A stretch of 64,000 nt of DNA. Origin: Anaerolineales bacterium (GTDB taxonomy: Bacteria; Chloroflexota; Anaerolineae; Anaerolineales; Villigracilaceae). Both the position numbers and the translations under genes were made by a program. Positions 55,546 through 64,000 of the stretch are shown piece by piece. How positions within the stretch are numbered: the stretch's first letter is position 1; each line of letters begins with the position of its first letter. The stretch spans positions 248,001-312,000 of the forward strand of contig JAHDWB010000003.1 in NCBI GenBank assembly GCA_023382595.1, given 5' to 3'. The notes under the pieces were generated by a model that saw only the letters and a list, made by a program, of their open reading frames with translations, searched no databases and was not told where the DNA came from.

Positions 55546-56820
55546 ATGAAACTCCAGCGTTTATCCGTAGTGCTTCTTACCATCGTCCTCTCCGCCTGTA
55601 GCGCGATCGCGCCTGCGCCCACACCTACTCCCGTGCCCCTGCCGCCGGCTCAACATGTAGAGAGCGCCTTCCAGTGGCTGGAAACCCACGCCATGATGAG
55701 CGGTTATGTGGATTGGACGACTCTCCGCGCCGACACAGCCGAAGTCATCGCCAATGCCCAAACCACCGCTGATACGTATCCAGCCATTTGCCAGGCGCTT
55801 CGGGAAATGAAGGACGGCAATGCCTGGTTGCTGGTTCCCAGTTTGGAAATCCCCAATTTCTATACCGGCTACCAGACTCTGTATCCGGAGAATCAGGTGA
55901 TCATCCGGATCGATCGGGACAGCCCTGCGGAACAAGCCGGGCTGCAGGTCGGCGACCGCATCGAACAGGTCAATGGACAGACCCCGGTTCCCTATGCAGA
56001 AGCGGATGCGTATCCACCCTGCAACGCAAAGGAGATCGATACATCCACCGAGGAACAGCTCGTCATCCAGCGGGATGGACAGTCCATGCAGATCAATGTT
56101 GCCAGAAATAAAATCACAGCCGGCAGGGATCCTTACAACTCTCCAGTTGGTCAGCGCTTGGGTGAGGATGAGCGCGGCGTTGGCTATCTTGAATTGACCT
56201 TAGAATCCGGTTCGCATCTTCCATACCCGACAGATGTCCAAAAATTGATGCGGAGCATGGATCGGACGCCCGTCTGCGGCTGGATGCTCGATCTGCGCCG
56301 CATCCCAGGTGGGGATATCTGGTCGTACATTGCGGCGGTCGGTCCGGTTTTGGGCGAAGGCGACCTGGGCGGGTTCCAATACAGCGACGGGCGACAGGAA
56401 GCGTGGACCTATCGCAACGGTGAGGTGTTCTGGAATAATGAATACCGTTACGAGAGCGAGATCGACGGCTCGGTCTACAAGCCGAAACGAGTTACCCCCG
56501 TGGCGCTGCTGGTCAGCCCCGCAACACAGGCGGCTGGTGAATTGTTGCTGGTCGCCTTTCAAGGACGCGCGGATATTCGTTCCTTTGGCGAGCCCACCCG
56601 CGGACTGCCCACGCTGATCACCCATACCGACCTGAGTGATGGCTCCAAGTTGTTGGTGAGCGGCGCATTTTCCTTCGACCGCAACGGGACGATTTACAAT
56701 AGTCCCATCTCACCGGATGTATTCGTGGAAACCGACTGGTCGAAATTCGGCACAGAACAAGACCCGGTCATCCTTGCCGCCATGGATTGGCTCCATTCCC
56801 AAGCCGCGTGTTTGCCCTAG
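55546..56820 (+). CDS. S41-peptidase-like lipoprotein with PDZ domain, probably inactive
   Basis: The 424-residue protein has a lipobox signal (LLTIVLSACSAIAP, Cys near 18), a helical part, a PDZ domain (about 120-190, DRDSPAEQAGLQVGDRIEQV) and an S41/tail-specific-protease-like domain. In active relatives the nucleophile Ser sits in TASSGE; here the aligned words are TQAAGE, with Ala329 at the nucleophile position. GEPTRGLP follows as in the family. A catalytically dead, peptide- or ligand-binding role outside the membrane is therefore likely. It lies just ahead of a PDZ-containing histidine kinase. Confidence 0.82.
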   Translation: MKLQRLSVVLLTIVLSACSAIAPAPTPTPVPLPPAQHVESAFQWLETHAMMSGYVDWTTLRADTAEVIANAQTTADTYPAICQALREMKDGNAWLLVPSLEIPNFYTGYQTLYPENQVIIRIDRDSPAEQAGLQVGDRIEQVNGQTPVPYAEADAYPPCNAKEIDTSTEEQLVIQRDGQSMQINVARNKITAGRDPYNSPVGQRLGEDERGVGYLELTLESGSHLPYPTDVQKLMRSMDRTPVCGWMLDLRRIPGGDIWSYIAAVGPVLGEGDLGGFQYSDGRQEAWTYRNGEVFWNNEYRYESEIDGSVYKPKRVTPVALLVSPATQAAGELLLVAFQGRADIRSFGEPTRGLPTLITHTDLSDGSKLLVSGAFSFDRNGTIYNSPISPDVFVETDWSKFGTEQDPVILAAMDWLHSQAACLP

Positions 56821-56860
56821 CACATTTGGATGGTTAACTGAGTTTTATCAAAGGTCAATC

Positions 56861-59161
56861 ATGGAACAAGCGCCTGCCGCATCGAACATCAACACCCATC
56901 TGAAAACGCCCTGGTTGCTTCCAGCGCGCCTCCTCTGGCTGACAGGTTCGCTGATTGCTCTGGGGCTGTTCCTTGCGGGTCTGCCCCTGCATACGCGGGA
57001 AATCCACGAGTTGTATCGCGGCGACATCCAGGCATGGTTGACTCAAAATCAAAATGGGGAGGTGCTCCTGTCACTGCATGCACCTTCCACCGCGGCGCAG
57101 GCGGGCATTCTGGAGGGGGATATTTTGCTGGCGGTGGATGGAGTGGAGATCACTTCAGCAGAGCAGGCGGATGAACTGCTCACTGGCGAGATCGGCGCGC
57201 CGGTCACCGTCAGCGTGCGGACCGGCAATTTTCCGGCGCGGCAGGTCACAGTCACGCGCGGAAGCTGGGCGGGAGGCATTCTCCTCGAGTACGGCTTATC
57301 CAGTCAATTTGCGGTCATCTTCGCGCTGGCAAGTGAACTCCTGCTGGCTGTGCTGTGTGTCGGCATCGCGATTGTGATCGTCCGCTACCGCTCGGATGAC
57401 TGGATGGCATTGCTCTCCGCCCTCCTGATGATCGTGCTCCTGACCGGCTTGTCCCTGCCCGTAGTGGCTCTTGCGAACAGCCTGTTCAGCGGGTCTTACC
57501 CATACTGGATGGATGCCTGGATCGCATTCGGCTTTGGATTGCTGATCCTGTTCTTTTATCTATTTCCTGCAGGACGCTTCGCCTCGAACCTGACCCTTGG
57601 GCTGGCTCTCGTACTTGGACTTTGGCTGACGCTGGGGCTTTTTGAGCGTTCACTGTTGATCTGGTATCTGCCACGCGTGTTGTACATATCAGCCGCTGTA
57701 TTCTGGATCACCACCGGAATGGTCGCCATGATACACCGCTATCAACTTGGAGACCCATTTCAACGCCAGCAAATCCGCTGGATTGTTTGGGGCGCGATTG
57801 CCAGCGCCGTGGGGCTGATGCTTCAAGTCTTTCCTCCTGTTTTCAACCTGAATGCTACGGCGCGTGTCATCCATGATTTTCTGCTGTATCCGTTGGGGCA
57901 ATTGTTGAAAGCCTGTCTCCCCCTTTCCATCGCCTTTGCCATCCTGCGCTACCGCCTGTGGAACATCGAACTCATCCTCAACCGTGTGCTCGTGTATGGT
58001 TCGCTCTCAGTGCTGACGATGCTTGGCTATCTGGGAACGATCTTTGTACTGCACGTGTTATTCACCGGGCTTTCCAACCCCGTGATTTCGTTCCTCTCAG
58101 CAGGAGTGGTGGCGATTCTGTTCGAACCCCTGCGGCAGCGCTTGCAACGCGCGGTCAACCGCTGGATGTATGGCGAGCGTGACGATCCCTATGCCGTCCT
58201 TTCGCAGCTGGTACAAACTCTGGAAACCACCCCTTCTGCCAATGAAGTCCTTCCGTCCATTGCAGAGACCATCAGCCATTCGCTCAAGATTCCGCATGTG
58301 GCGATCTGGCTGGATCAGGATGGGAAAGAAAACAAAGCCGCCTCCTTTGGCGAAGAGACAACCGACCTGGTGTCCTTCCCACTCGTGTATCAGGGAGAGA
58401 CCATCGGCAGGCTCGAAGTCGCCCGCCGCGCGCAGAATGAAGAATTTTCCGAGGCGGATCTGCGCCTCATCGAAAACATCGCACAACAGGCTGGGGCTGC
58501 CGCGCAGACAGTCCGTTTGCACGCCGAGTTGGTCCGCTCGCGGGCGCAGATCGTCAATGAACGGGAAGACGAGCGTTTGCGCATCCGCCGCGACCTGCAC
58601 GATGAGCTGGGTCCCATGCTCGCTGCCCAGGGGCTGAAACTGTCTGCGGCGCGACAGATGATGCGCACAAAGCCCGAAAAAGCGGAGAGCCTCGTGGACG
58701 AGGTCATTCGCCAAAGCCAGCAGACCGTCGCAGATGTTCGCCGGTTGGTGCATGGTCTGCGCCCACCGGTGCTCGATCAACTGGGATTGGTGGAGGCGGT
58801 TCGGGATCTGGCACGGAATCATGGCGGAGGGCTGGCGCTAGAAATCATTGCACCGTCAGATGGACTTCCACATTTGCCCGCTGCGGTGGAGGTCAATGCC
58901 TATCGCATCCTTCTCGAAGCCTGGAATAACGCAGTCAGGCATTCACACGCAAGCCGCTGTCTCGTAAAATTTCAGGCAGAGCAAGATATGCTGGCCATTT
59001 CCATTCAGGACGATGGCGTTGGCATGCCAAAGGACTACCGGTCTGGTGTGGGGTTGCGCTCCATACGCGCGCGCGCCGAGGAGATCGGTGGCAATCTCAG
59101 TGTTGATCCAGTCCAACCGCACGGAACCCGTATTACCGTCAGACTACCGTTATCTTCTTAG
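56861..59161 (+). CDS. Sensor histidine kinase with PDZ domain, NarL-partner type
   Basis: The 766-residue protein has one membrane helix near residue 25, then a PDZ domain (about 62-130, PSTAAQAGILEGDILLAVDG), about six further membrane helices (about 150-390), a GAF-like domain (about 450-560), and a HisKA_3 dimerisation region with the phosphorylated His580 in RRDLHDELGPMLAA. The HATPase domain has AYRILLEAWNNAVRHS and DDGVGMP. The frame stays open further upstream, but ATG 56861 is preferred because it avoids the preceding gene. The response regulator follows by 14 bp. Confidence 0.92.
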   Translation: MEQAPAASNINTHLKTPWLLPARLLWLTGSLIALGLFLAGLPLHTREIHELYRGDIQAWLTQNQNGEVLLSLHAPSTAAQAGILEGDILLAVDGVEITSAEQADELLTGEIGAPVTVSVRTGNFPARQVTVTRGSWAGGILLEYGLSSQFAVIFALASELLLAVLCVGIAIVIVRYRSDDWMALLSALLMIVLLTGLSLPVVALANSLFSGSYPYWMDAWIAFGFGLLILFFYLFPAGRFASNLTLGLALVLGLWLTLGLFERSLLIWYLPRVLYISAAVFWITTGMVAMIHRYQLGDPFQRQQIRWIVWGAIASAVGLMLQVFPPVFNLNATARVIHDFLLYPLGQLLKACLPLSIAFAILRYRLWNIELILNRVLVYGSLSVLTMLGYLGTIFVLHVLFTGLSNPVISFLSAGVVAILFEPLRQRLQRAVNRWMYGERDDPYAVLSQLVQTLETTPSANEVLPSIAETISHSLKIPHVAIWLDQDGKENKAASFGEETTDLVSFPLVYQGETIGRLEVARRAQNEEFSEADLRLIENIAQQAGAAAQTVRLHAELVRSRAQIVNEREDERLRIRRDLHDELGPMLAAQGLKLSAARQMMRTKPEKAESLVDEVIRQSQQTVADVRRLVHGLRPPVLDQLGLVEAVRDLARNHGGGLALEIIAPSDGLPHLPAAVEVNAYRILLEAWNNAVRHSHASRCLVKFQAEQDMLAISIQDDGVGMPKDYRSGVGLRSIRARAEEIGGNLSVDPVQPHGTRITVRLPLSS

Positions 59162-59175
59162 CAAAGGCATACGAA

Positions 59176-59826
59176 ATGACGAATATCAAATTGATGATCG
59201 CCGATGACCACAAATTATTCCGCGAGGGAATCAAAGCCCTGCTTGCCGTCACCGATGACATTGAGATCGTTGGGGAGGCAGAAGATGGGGATGCCGCGCT
59301 AAAAAAAGTCCGTGAACTCGAGCCGGATGTCATTCTGATGGATATCAACATGCCGGGCTTGAACGGCATTCGAGCGACCGAGCAAATCCTGGAGAAACAG
59401 CCACAGATGCGCATTATCATGCTGACCATGCTCGAGGATGATGCCTCGATCTTCCACGCGATGCGGGCTGGTGCGCGAGGCTATTTGTTGAAAGGCGCAG
59501 ACCCGCAGGAAGTGCTGAGCGTCATCCGGGCGGCGGCAGAGGGGCAGGCGTTGTTTGGTCCGGCGATTGCCACCCGTTTGATGAATTACTTCAAGGAGCT
59601 AAGTGCCAAACCTGCCATCTCAGGCGCACCCTTTCCCGAATTGACCGAACGCGAACTGGAAATTCTGCGCCTGATCTCGCAGGGACTCAATAATCAAGAG
59701 ATTGCGCGGAAGCTTGTGTTAAGCCACAAGACAGTTCGTAACCACATTACAAATATATTCAGCAAACTACAGGTGGCTGACCGCGCCCAAGCCATTGTCC
59801 GCGCACGCGAGGCGGGGTTCAAGTAG
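59176..59826 (+). CDS. NarL/FixJ-family response regulator
   Basis: The 216-residue protein has a receiver domain (about 1-120) with the acidic pair in MIADDHKLF and the phosphorylated Asp56 in VILMDINMPG, plus Lys in YLLKGAD. The C-terminal LuxR-type helix-turn-helix is LTERELEILRLISQGLNNQE then IARKLVLSHKTVRNHI. It should be phosphorylated by the upstream kinase and regulate genes not visible here. Gene order and 14-bp spacing make the pairing firm. Confidence 0.95.
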   Translation: MTNIKLMIADDHKLFREGIKALLAVTDDIEIVGEAEDGDAALKKVRELEPDVILMDINMPGLNGIRATEQILEKQPQMRIIMLTMLEDDASIFHAMRAGARGYLLKGADPQEVLSVIRAAAEGQALFGPAIATRLMNYFKELSAKPAISGAPFPELTERELEILRLISQGLNNQEIARKLVLSHKTVRNHITNIFSKLQVADRAQAIVRAREAGFK

Positions 59827-59895
59827 ACAAACAAAAGAGATTAGGACGCGAACTTTATGAACTTGCGCGATGAGGTTGTCCTTATGGACAGCGAT

Positions 59896-61077
<1,182 letters not shown>

Positions 61078-61177
61078 TGACAAAATTGTATCATTTTAGC
61101 GAATGTACAAAGCGCAATTATTGGAATCCGCAACGTCTCCCCAACCCTTGCCATCGCTGATAAAATTTCCATATACG

Positions 61178-61438
61178 ATGCCAACAGTAAAGATATTTGC
61201 CAACCTGCGTAAGATCGCAGGGACGAAGGAACTGTCCGCAGCAGGGACAACCGTCGGAGATGTGTTGAACGGACTGCGGGAGCAGAATCCACTCCTCGTG
61301 GAAGCCATCCTGGAAGATGGCGCACTCCGTCCACATTTTGTCATCACCATCAATGGACATAACGCGCTTGACTTGAATACATCGGTCACCGAGCAGGATG
61401 TGATCGCAATTTTCCCGCCGATTGCAGGCGGATCATAG
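61178..61438 (+). CDS. MoaD/ThiS-like ubiquitin-fold protein
   Basis: The 86-residue protein has the MoaD fold (TVKIFANLRKIAGTKELS, VITINGHNALDLNTSVTEQD) and ends VIAIFPPIAGGS. The usual sulfur-carrying Gly-Gly is present but followed by a Ser, so the C-terminus is masked by one residue. It lies 9 bp before an aldehyde:ferredoxin oxidoreductase gene, a common arrangement in which it helps build the tungsten/molybdenum pterin. The ATG at 61178 is used; upstream extension is unlike the family. Confidence 0.88.
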   Translation: MPTVKIFANLRKIAGTKELSAAGTTVGDVLNGLREQNPLLVEAILEDGALRPHFVITINGHNALDLNTSVTEQDVIAIFPPIAGGS

Positions 61439-61447
61439 GAGAAACAA

Positions 61448-63229
61448 ATGGCTGGATGGTCTGAAAAAATTTTGGAGATAGACCTAAGCACGCAGACGTA
61501 CAAAACCTATCCGCTGGATATGGATATGGCACGTTTATACATCGGCGGGCGCGGACTTGGCGCGCGCTTGTTGTGGGACATGGTAGGACCCGATGTGGAC
61601 TCGCTCTCGCCCGAAAATGTGTTGATCTTTACGAACGGTCCGCTGACGGGGACGGGCTATCAAACCAGTAACCGTTTTTCGGTGACGACAAAAAGCCCGT
61701 TGACCGGAACGATCCTCGATGCGAACTCCGGCGGCTTCTGGGGTATGCAATTCAGGAAAACCGGCTACGATGTGATGATCGTGCGCGGGAAATCTGATAA
61801 ACCCGTTTGGATCGAAATCAAGAACGCTGCGATCACCTTCCACGACGCAAGCGACTTATGGGGCATGCGCGTCTTCGCGCTGACGGAAAAACTCGGGCAG
61901 AATAACAACAAACGCAATGTGCTGTGCATCGGACCGGCTGGCGAGAACCTCAGCCGCATCGCCGCGATCATGAACGACCGCGAACGCGCGTTGGCACGCG
62001 GCGGTCCCGGCGCAGTGATGGGGTCGAAAAATCTCAAAGCCATCGTCGTCGAAGGCAAAGACCGCCCCGAGATCGTGGATAAGGATCAGTTCAAGTTTTT
62101 ACTTTATGAAGCGCGCAAGTCGCTCGCGCAAAGTCCGCTCACCAGCCAGGCACTGCCCGAGTTTGGCACGGTCGTGCTGATGAACATCATGAACAATGTC
62201 GGCGCACTGGCAACCCGCAACCATCAGCAGACCCAGTTCGAAGGCGCGGAGGCGATCTCCGGCGAAGAACTGACCGACAACTACCTCGTCAGGAACGCCT
62301 CGTGTTGGGCATGTCCCATCGGTTGTACGCGCATCAGCCGCACCGAAAAGGTCGAAGGCGAGGGTCCCGAGTTCGAGTCCACGTGGGCGTTCGGCGCGCA
62401 ATGCGGCATCGCCGATCTGCCCGCCATCATTGAAGCCAACGCGCTATGCAATGACCTGGGTTTGGATACCATCTCCGTCGGTTCGACAATTGCCTGCGCG
62501 ATGGAACTTTCCGAAAAAGGCTTCATGGATTCAGAACTCCGCTTCGGACGCGCCGACCAACTGGCTCCCACCATCGAAGCGATTGCCACCCGAAGCGGTA
62601 TCGGCGCAGACCTTGCCGACGGCAGTCTGCGTCTGGCAACGAAGTACGGACATCCCGAGCTATCCATGTCATCGAAAGGACTCGAAATGCCTGCTTATGA
62701 TCCGCGCGGCATGCAGGGACAGGGCTTGCTGTACGCCACGTCGAATCGAGGCGGATGTCACATGCGCGGCAACATGGTCGGTCCCGAAGTGCTGGGCGCG
62801 CCGAAGTTGATCGACCGCTTTCAGGTACAGGGCAAATCGAGTTTTGTGATCCTGCACCAGAACACCGCCGCCGCGATCGACTCGCTCGTCTTGTGCAAGT
62901 TCACCAACTACGGCGTGGCGGAGGAATATTTCGCGCGCGTGCTTTCGGCAGTGACGGGCATCAAATACTCCACCGGCGATATGATCAAGGTCGGTGAGCG
63001 CGTATGGAATTTGGAGAGACTTTACAACTTGCGTGAGGGATTCACCAACAAGGACGATACGCTCCCGCCGCGTTTGTTGAACGAAGCGCCGACCGATGGT
63101 CCATCGAAAGGCTGGGTCGTACAACTCGACTCCATGCTCAAGGAATATTATCGCGGGCGCGGCTGGGATGAGCACGGCGTGCCAACGAAGAAGAAACTGG
63201 CAGAATTGGAATTGGAGGCATTATTATGA
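61448..63229 (+). CDS. Aldehyde:ferredoxin oxidoreductase
   Basis: The 593-residue protein oxidises aldehydes to acids with ferredoxin using a tungstopterin and a 4Fe-4S cluster. GGRGLGARLLWDMV begins the N-terminal domain, and ILDANSGGFWG and GGPGAVMGSKNLKAI bind the pterins. Cluster ligands are in CWACPIGC (near 283) with the distal Cys in DSLVLCKF. The enzyme needs low-oxygen conditions, in line with an anaerobic host. It overlaps the class II aldolase gene by 4 bp. Confidence 0.95.
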   Translation: MAGWSEKILEIDLSTQTYKTYPLDMDMARLYIGGRGLGARLLWDMVGPDVDSLSPENVLIFTNGPLTGTGYQTSNRFSVTTKSPLTGTILDANSGGFWGMQFRKTGYDVMIVRGKSDKPVWIEIKNAAITFHDASDLWGMRVFALTEKLGQNNNKRNVLCIGPAGENLSRIAAIMNDRERALARGGPGAVMGSKNLKAIVVEGKDRPEIVDKDQFKFLLYEARKSLAQSPLTSQALPEFGTVVLMNIMNNVGALATRNHQQTQFEGAEAISGEELTDNYLVRNASCWACPIGCTRISRTEKVEGEGPEFESTWAFGAQCGIADLPAIIEANALCNDLGLDTISVGSTIACAMELSEKGFMDSELRFGRADQLAPTIEAIATRSGIGADLADGSLRLATKYGHPELSMSSKGLEMPAYDPRGMQGQGLLYATSNRGGCHMRGNMVGPEVLGAPKLIDRFQVQGKSSFVILHQNTAAAIDSLVLCKFTNYGVAEEYFARVLSAVTGIKYSTGDMIKVGERVWNLERLYNLREGFTNKDDTLPPRLLNEAPTDGPSKGWVVQLDSMLKEYYRGRGWDEHGVPTKKKLAELELEALL

Positions 63230-63837
63230 CCGACCAACGCATCTACGAACAATTTCGCGATATTGGACGCGACCTGTATACCGCCAATATGATCTCCTCC
63301 CATGCAGGCAACCTGAGCGTCCGCCTCGGTGACAAACTGGTCATCAAACGGCGCGGCGCCATGCTGGGACAACTCAAACCGCACGATCTTGTGGAAACCG
63401 GCATAGAAAAAAACGACAGCGGTGTGGCATTGGCATCCTCCGAACTGCTCGCGCATCGCACCATCTACATGAGCACACCCGCGCTGGCGATCGTCCACTG
63501 TCACCCGCGCACCGCAATTGCTTTTTCCCTCTCGCGCGATGAGATCGTCCCGATTGATAACGAAGCCGCATATTTATTAAAGAAGATTCCCGTCGTCGCA
63601 GAGGAATTCGCATCCGGCACGCCTGAGATGGCGAACAAGGTCGCAAATGCGCTCAAAGATTACAAGATCATCATGCTGCGCGGACATGGCAGTTTCGCCA
63701 CCGGTCAAACCCTTGAAGAAGCCTTCCTGTGGACATCCATTTTGGAAGAAGCCTGTCAGATCATGCTGTACGCGAAACTCATCGACGAACCGTTCATCGA
63801 ATACCGCAAGATGAGCGAATCGTATACCAAGTTTTAG
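63226..63837 (+). CDS. Class II aldolase/adducin-domain protein
   Basis: The 203-residue protein contains SSHAGNLSVRLGD (phosphate loop), SSELLAHRTIY (catalytic Glu segment), IVHCHPRTA and LRGHGSFATG (three zinc-binding His). This is the fuculose-phosphate-aldolase/ribulose-phosphate-epimerase fold; a retro-aldol producing an aldehyde is plausible. Coupling by a 4-bp overlap to the aldehyde oxidoreductase suggests that one makes an aldehyde which the other oxidises. Specificity unknown. Confidence 0.9.
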   Translation: MTDQRIYEQFRDIGRDLYTANMISSHAGNLSVRLGDKLVIKRRGAMLGQLKPHDLVETGIEKNDSGVALASSELLAHRTIYMSTPALAIVHCHPRTAIAFSLSRDEIVPIDNEAAYLLKKIPVVAEEFASGTPEMANKVANALKDYKIIMLRGHGSFATGQTLEEAFLWTSILEEACQIMLYAKLIDEPFIEYRKMSESYTKF

Positions 63838-64000
63838 ACCGCTCCATTCTGTCAACACAGATAAGCAGAAAGTTTACGATAATTTGCTGCTCACTTTACG
63901 CGGCATGGAATCAGGCACGGATGATTTCGAGCAAAGGACGCGATCAAGTTGAGGGCAGGTGTCCGTTCACAATGCAGGTTTCATCTGATGGTTGGTATAT

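Noticed and set aside
63838-64000. Start of another gene at the right edge
   Set aside because: No frame with a start codon, ribosome-binding site or recognisable residues could be supported in the last 160 bases.

Overview
This 64 kb window looks like chromosomal DNA of a free-living, probably anaerobic bacterium of the Chloroflexota (Anaerolineae-like). That assignment is an inference from gene content: an adenylate cyclase-AAA-TPR protein, CHAT-TPR proteins, an ADP-forming acyl-CoA synthetase fused to GNAT, a tungsten-type aldehyde:ferredoxin oxidoreductase, a ChvE/GguAB-type sugar importer and many small intercistronic palindromes. No rRNA, tRNA, CRISPR array or intact insertion sequence was seen.

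Layout. 1-2.1 kb: an epimerase cut by the window edge and a GT4 glycosyltransferase. 2.3-6.3 kb: a DUF35-type protein, a recombinase remnant, and a metal-export pair (HMA chaperone and P-type ATPase) with an FNR-like box beside a Crp/Fnr regulator gene. 6.3-15.3 kb: an acyl-CoA synthetase/GNAT fusion, a BBE-like flavoprotein and a 1346-residue cyclase/ATPase/TPR regulator. 15.6-18.7 kb: a wrecked MacB-type ABC transporter with three frameshifts. 18.9-27.4 kb: a complete histidine operon on the minus strand (hisG-D-C-B-H-A-F-I-E plus a HAD protein), preceded by a promoter, a His-rich leader peptide and a terminator/antiterminator. 27.5-34.4 kb: a second ABC permease fragment, diaminopropionate ammonia-lyase, and a sigma factor / unknown / CHAT-TPR operon. 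34.4-40.6 kb: an Ig-like protein, a small membrane protein and a Type III restriction-modification system whose mod and res genes are separated by a GIY-YIG nuclease gene between two copies of a palindromic repeat. 40.9-55 kb: an L-arabinose-type operon (LacI regulator with tandem operators, ChvE/GguA/GguB importer, dehydrogenases, FGGY kinase, AraD, AraA, aldo/keto reductase, mutarotase-like protein) closed by a terminator. 55.2-59.8 kb: a small membrane protein, an S41-like lipoprotein lacking the nucleophile, a PDZ-containing histidine kinase and a NarL-type response regulator. 59.9-63.8 kb: galactokinase, then a MoaD-like protein, aldehyde:ferredoxin oxidoreductase and a class II aldolase.

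The strongest new observations are a classical His-leader attenuator in a probable Chloroflexota genome, a palindrome family whose TAG serves as the stop codon of the upstream gene at all four junctions where it occurs (hisD, hisC, an epimerase, an FGGY kinase), and a regulator-box match between a Crp/Fnr protein with an ExxSR recognition helix and a TTGAT-N4-ATCAT box placed as a class II site.
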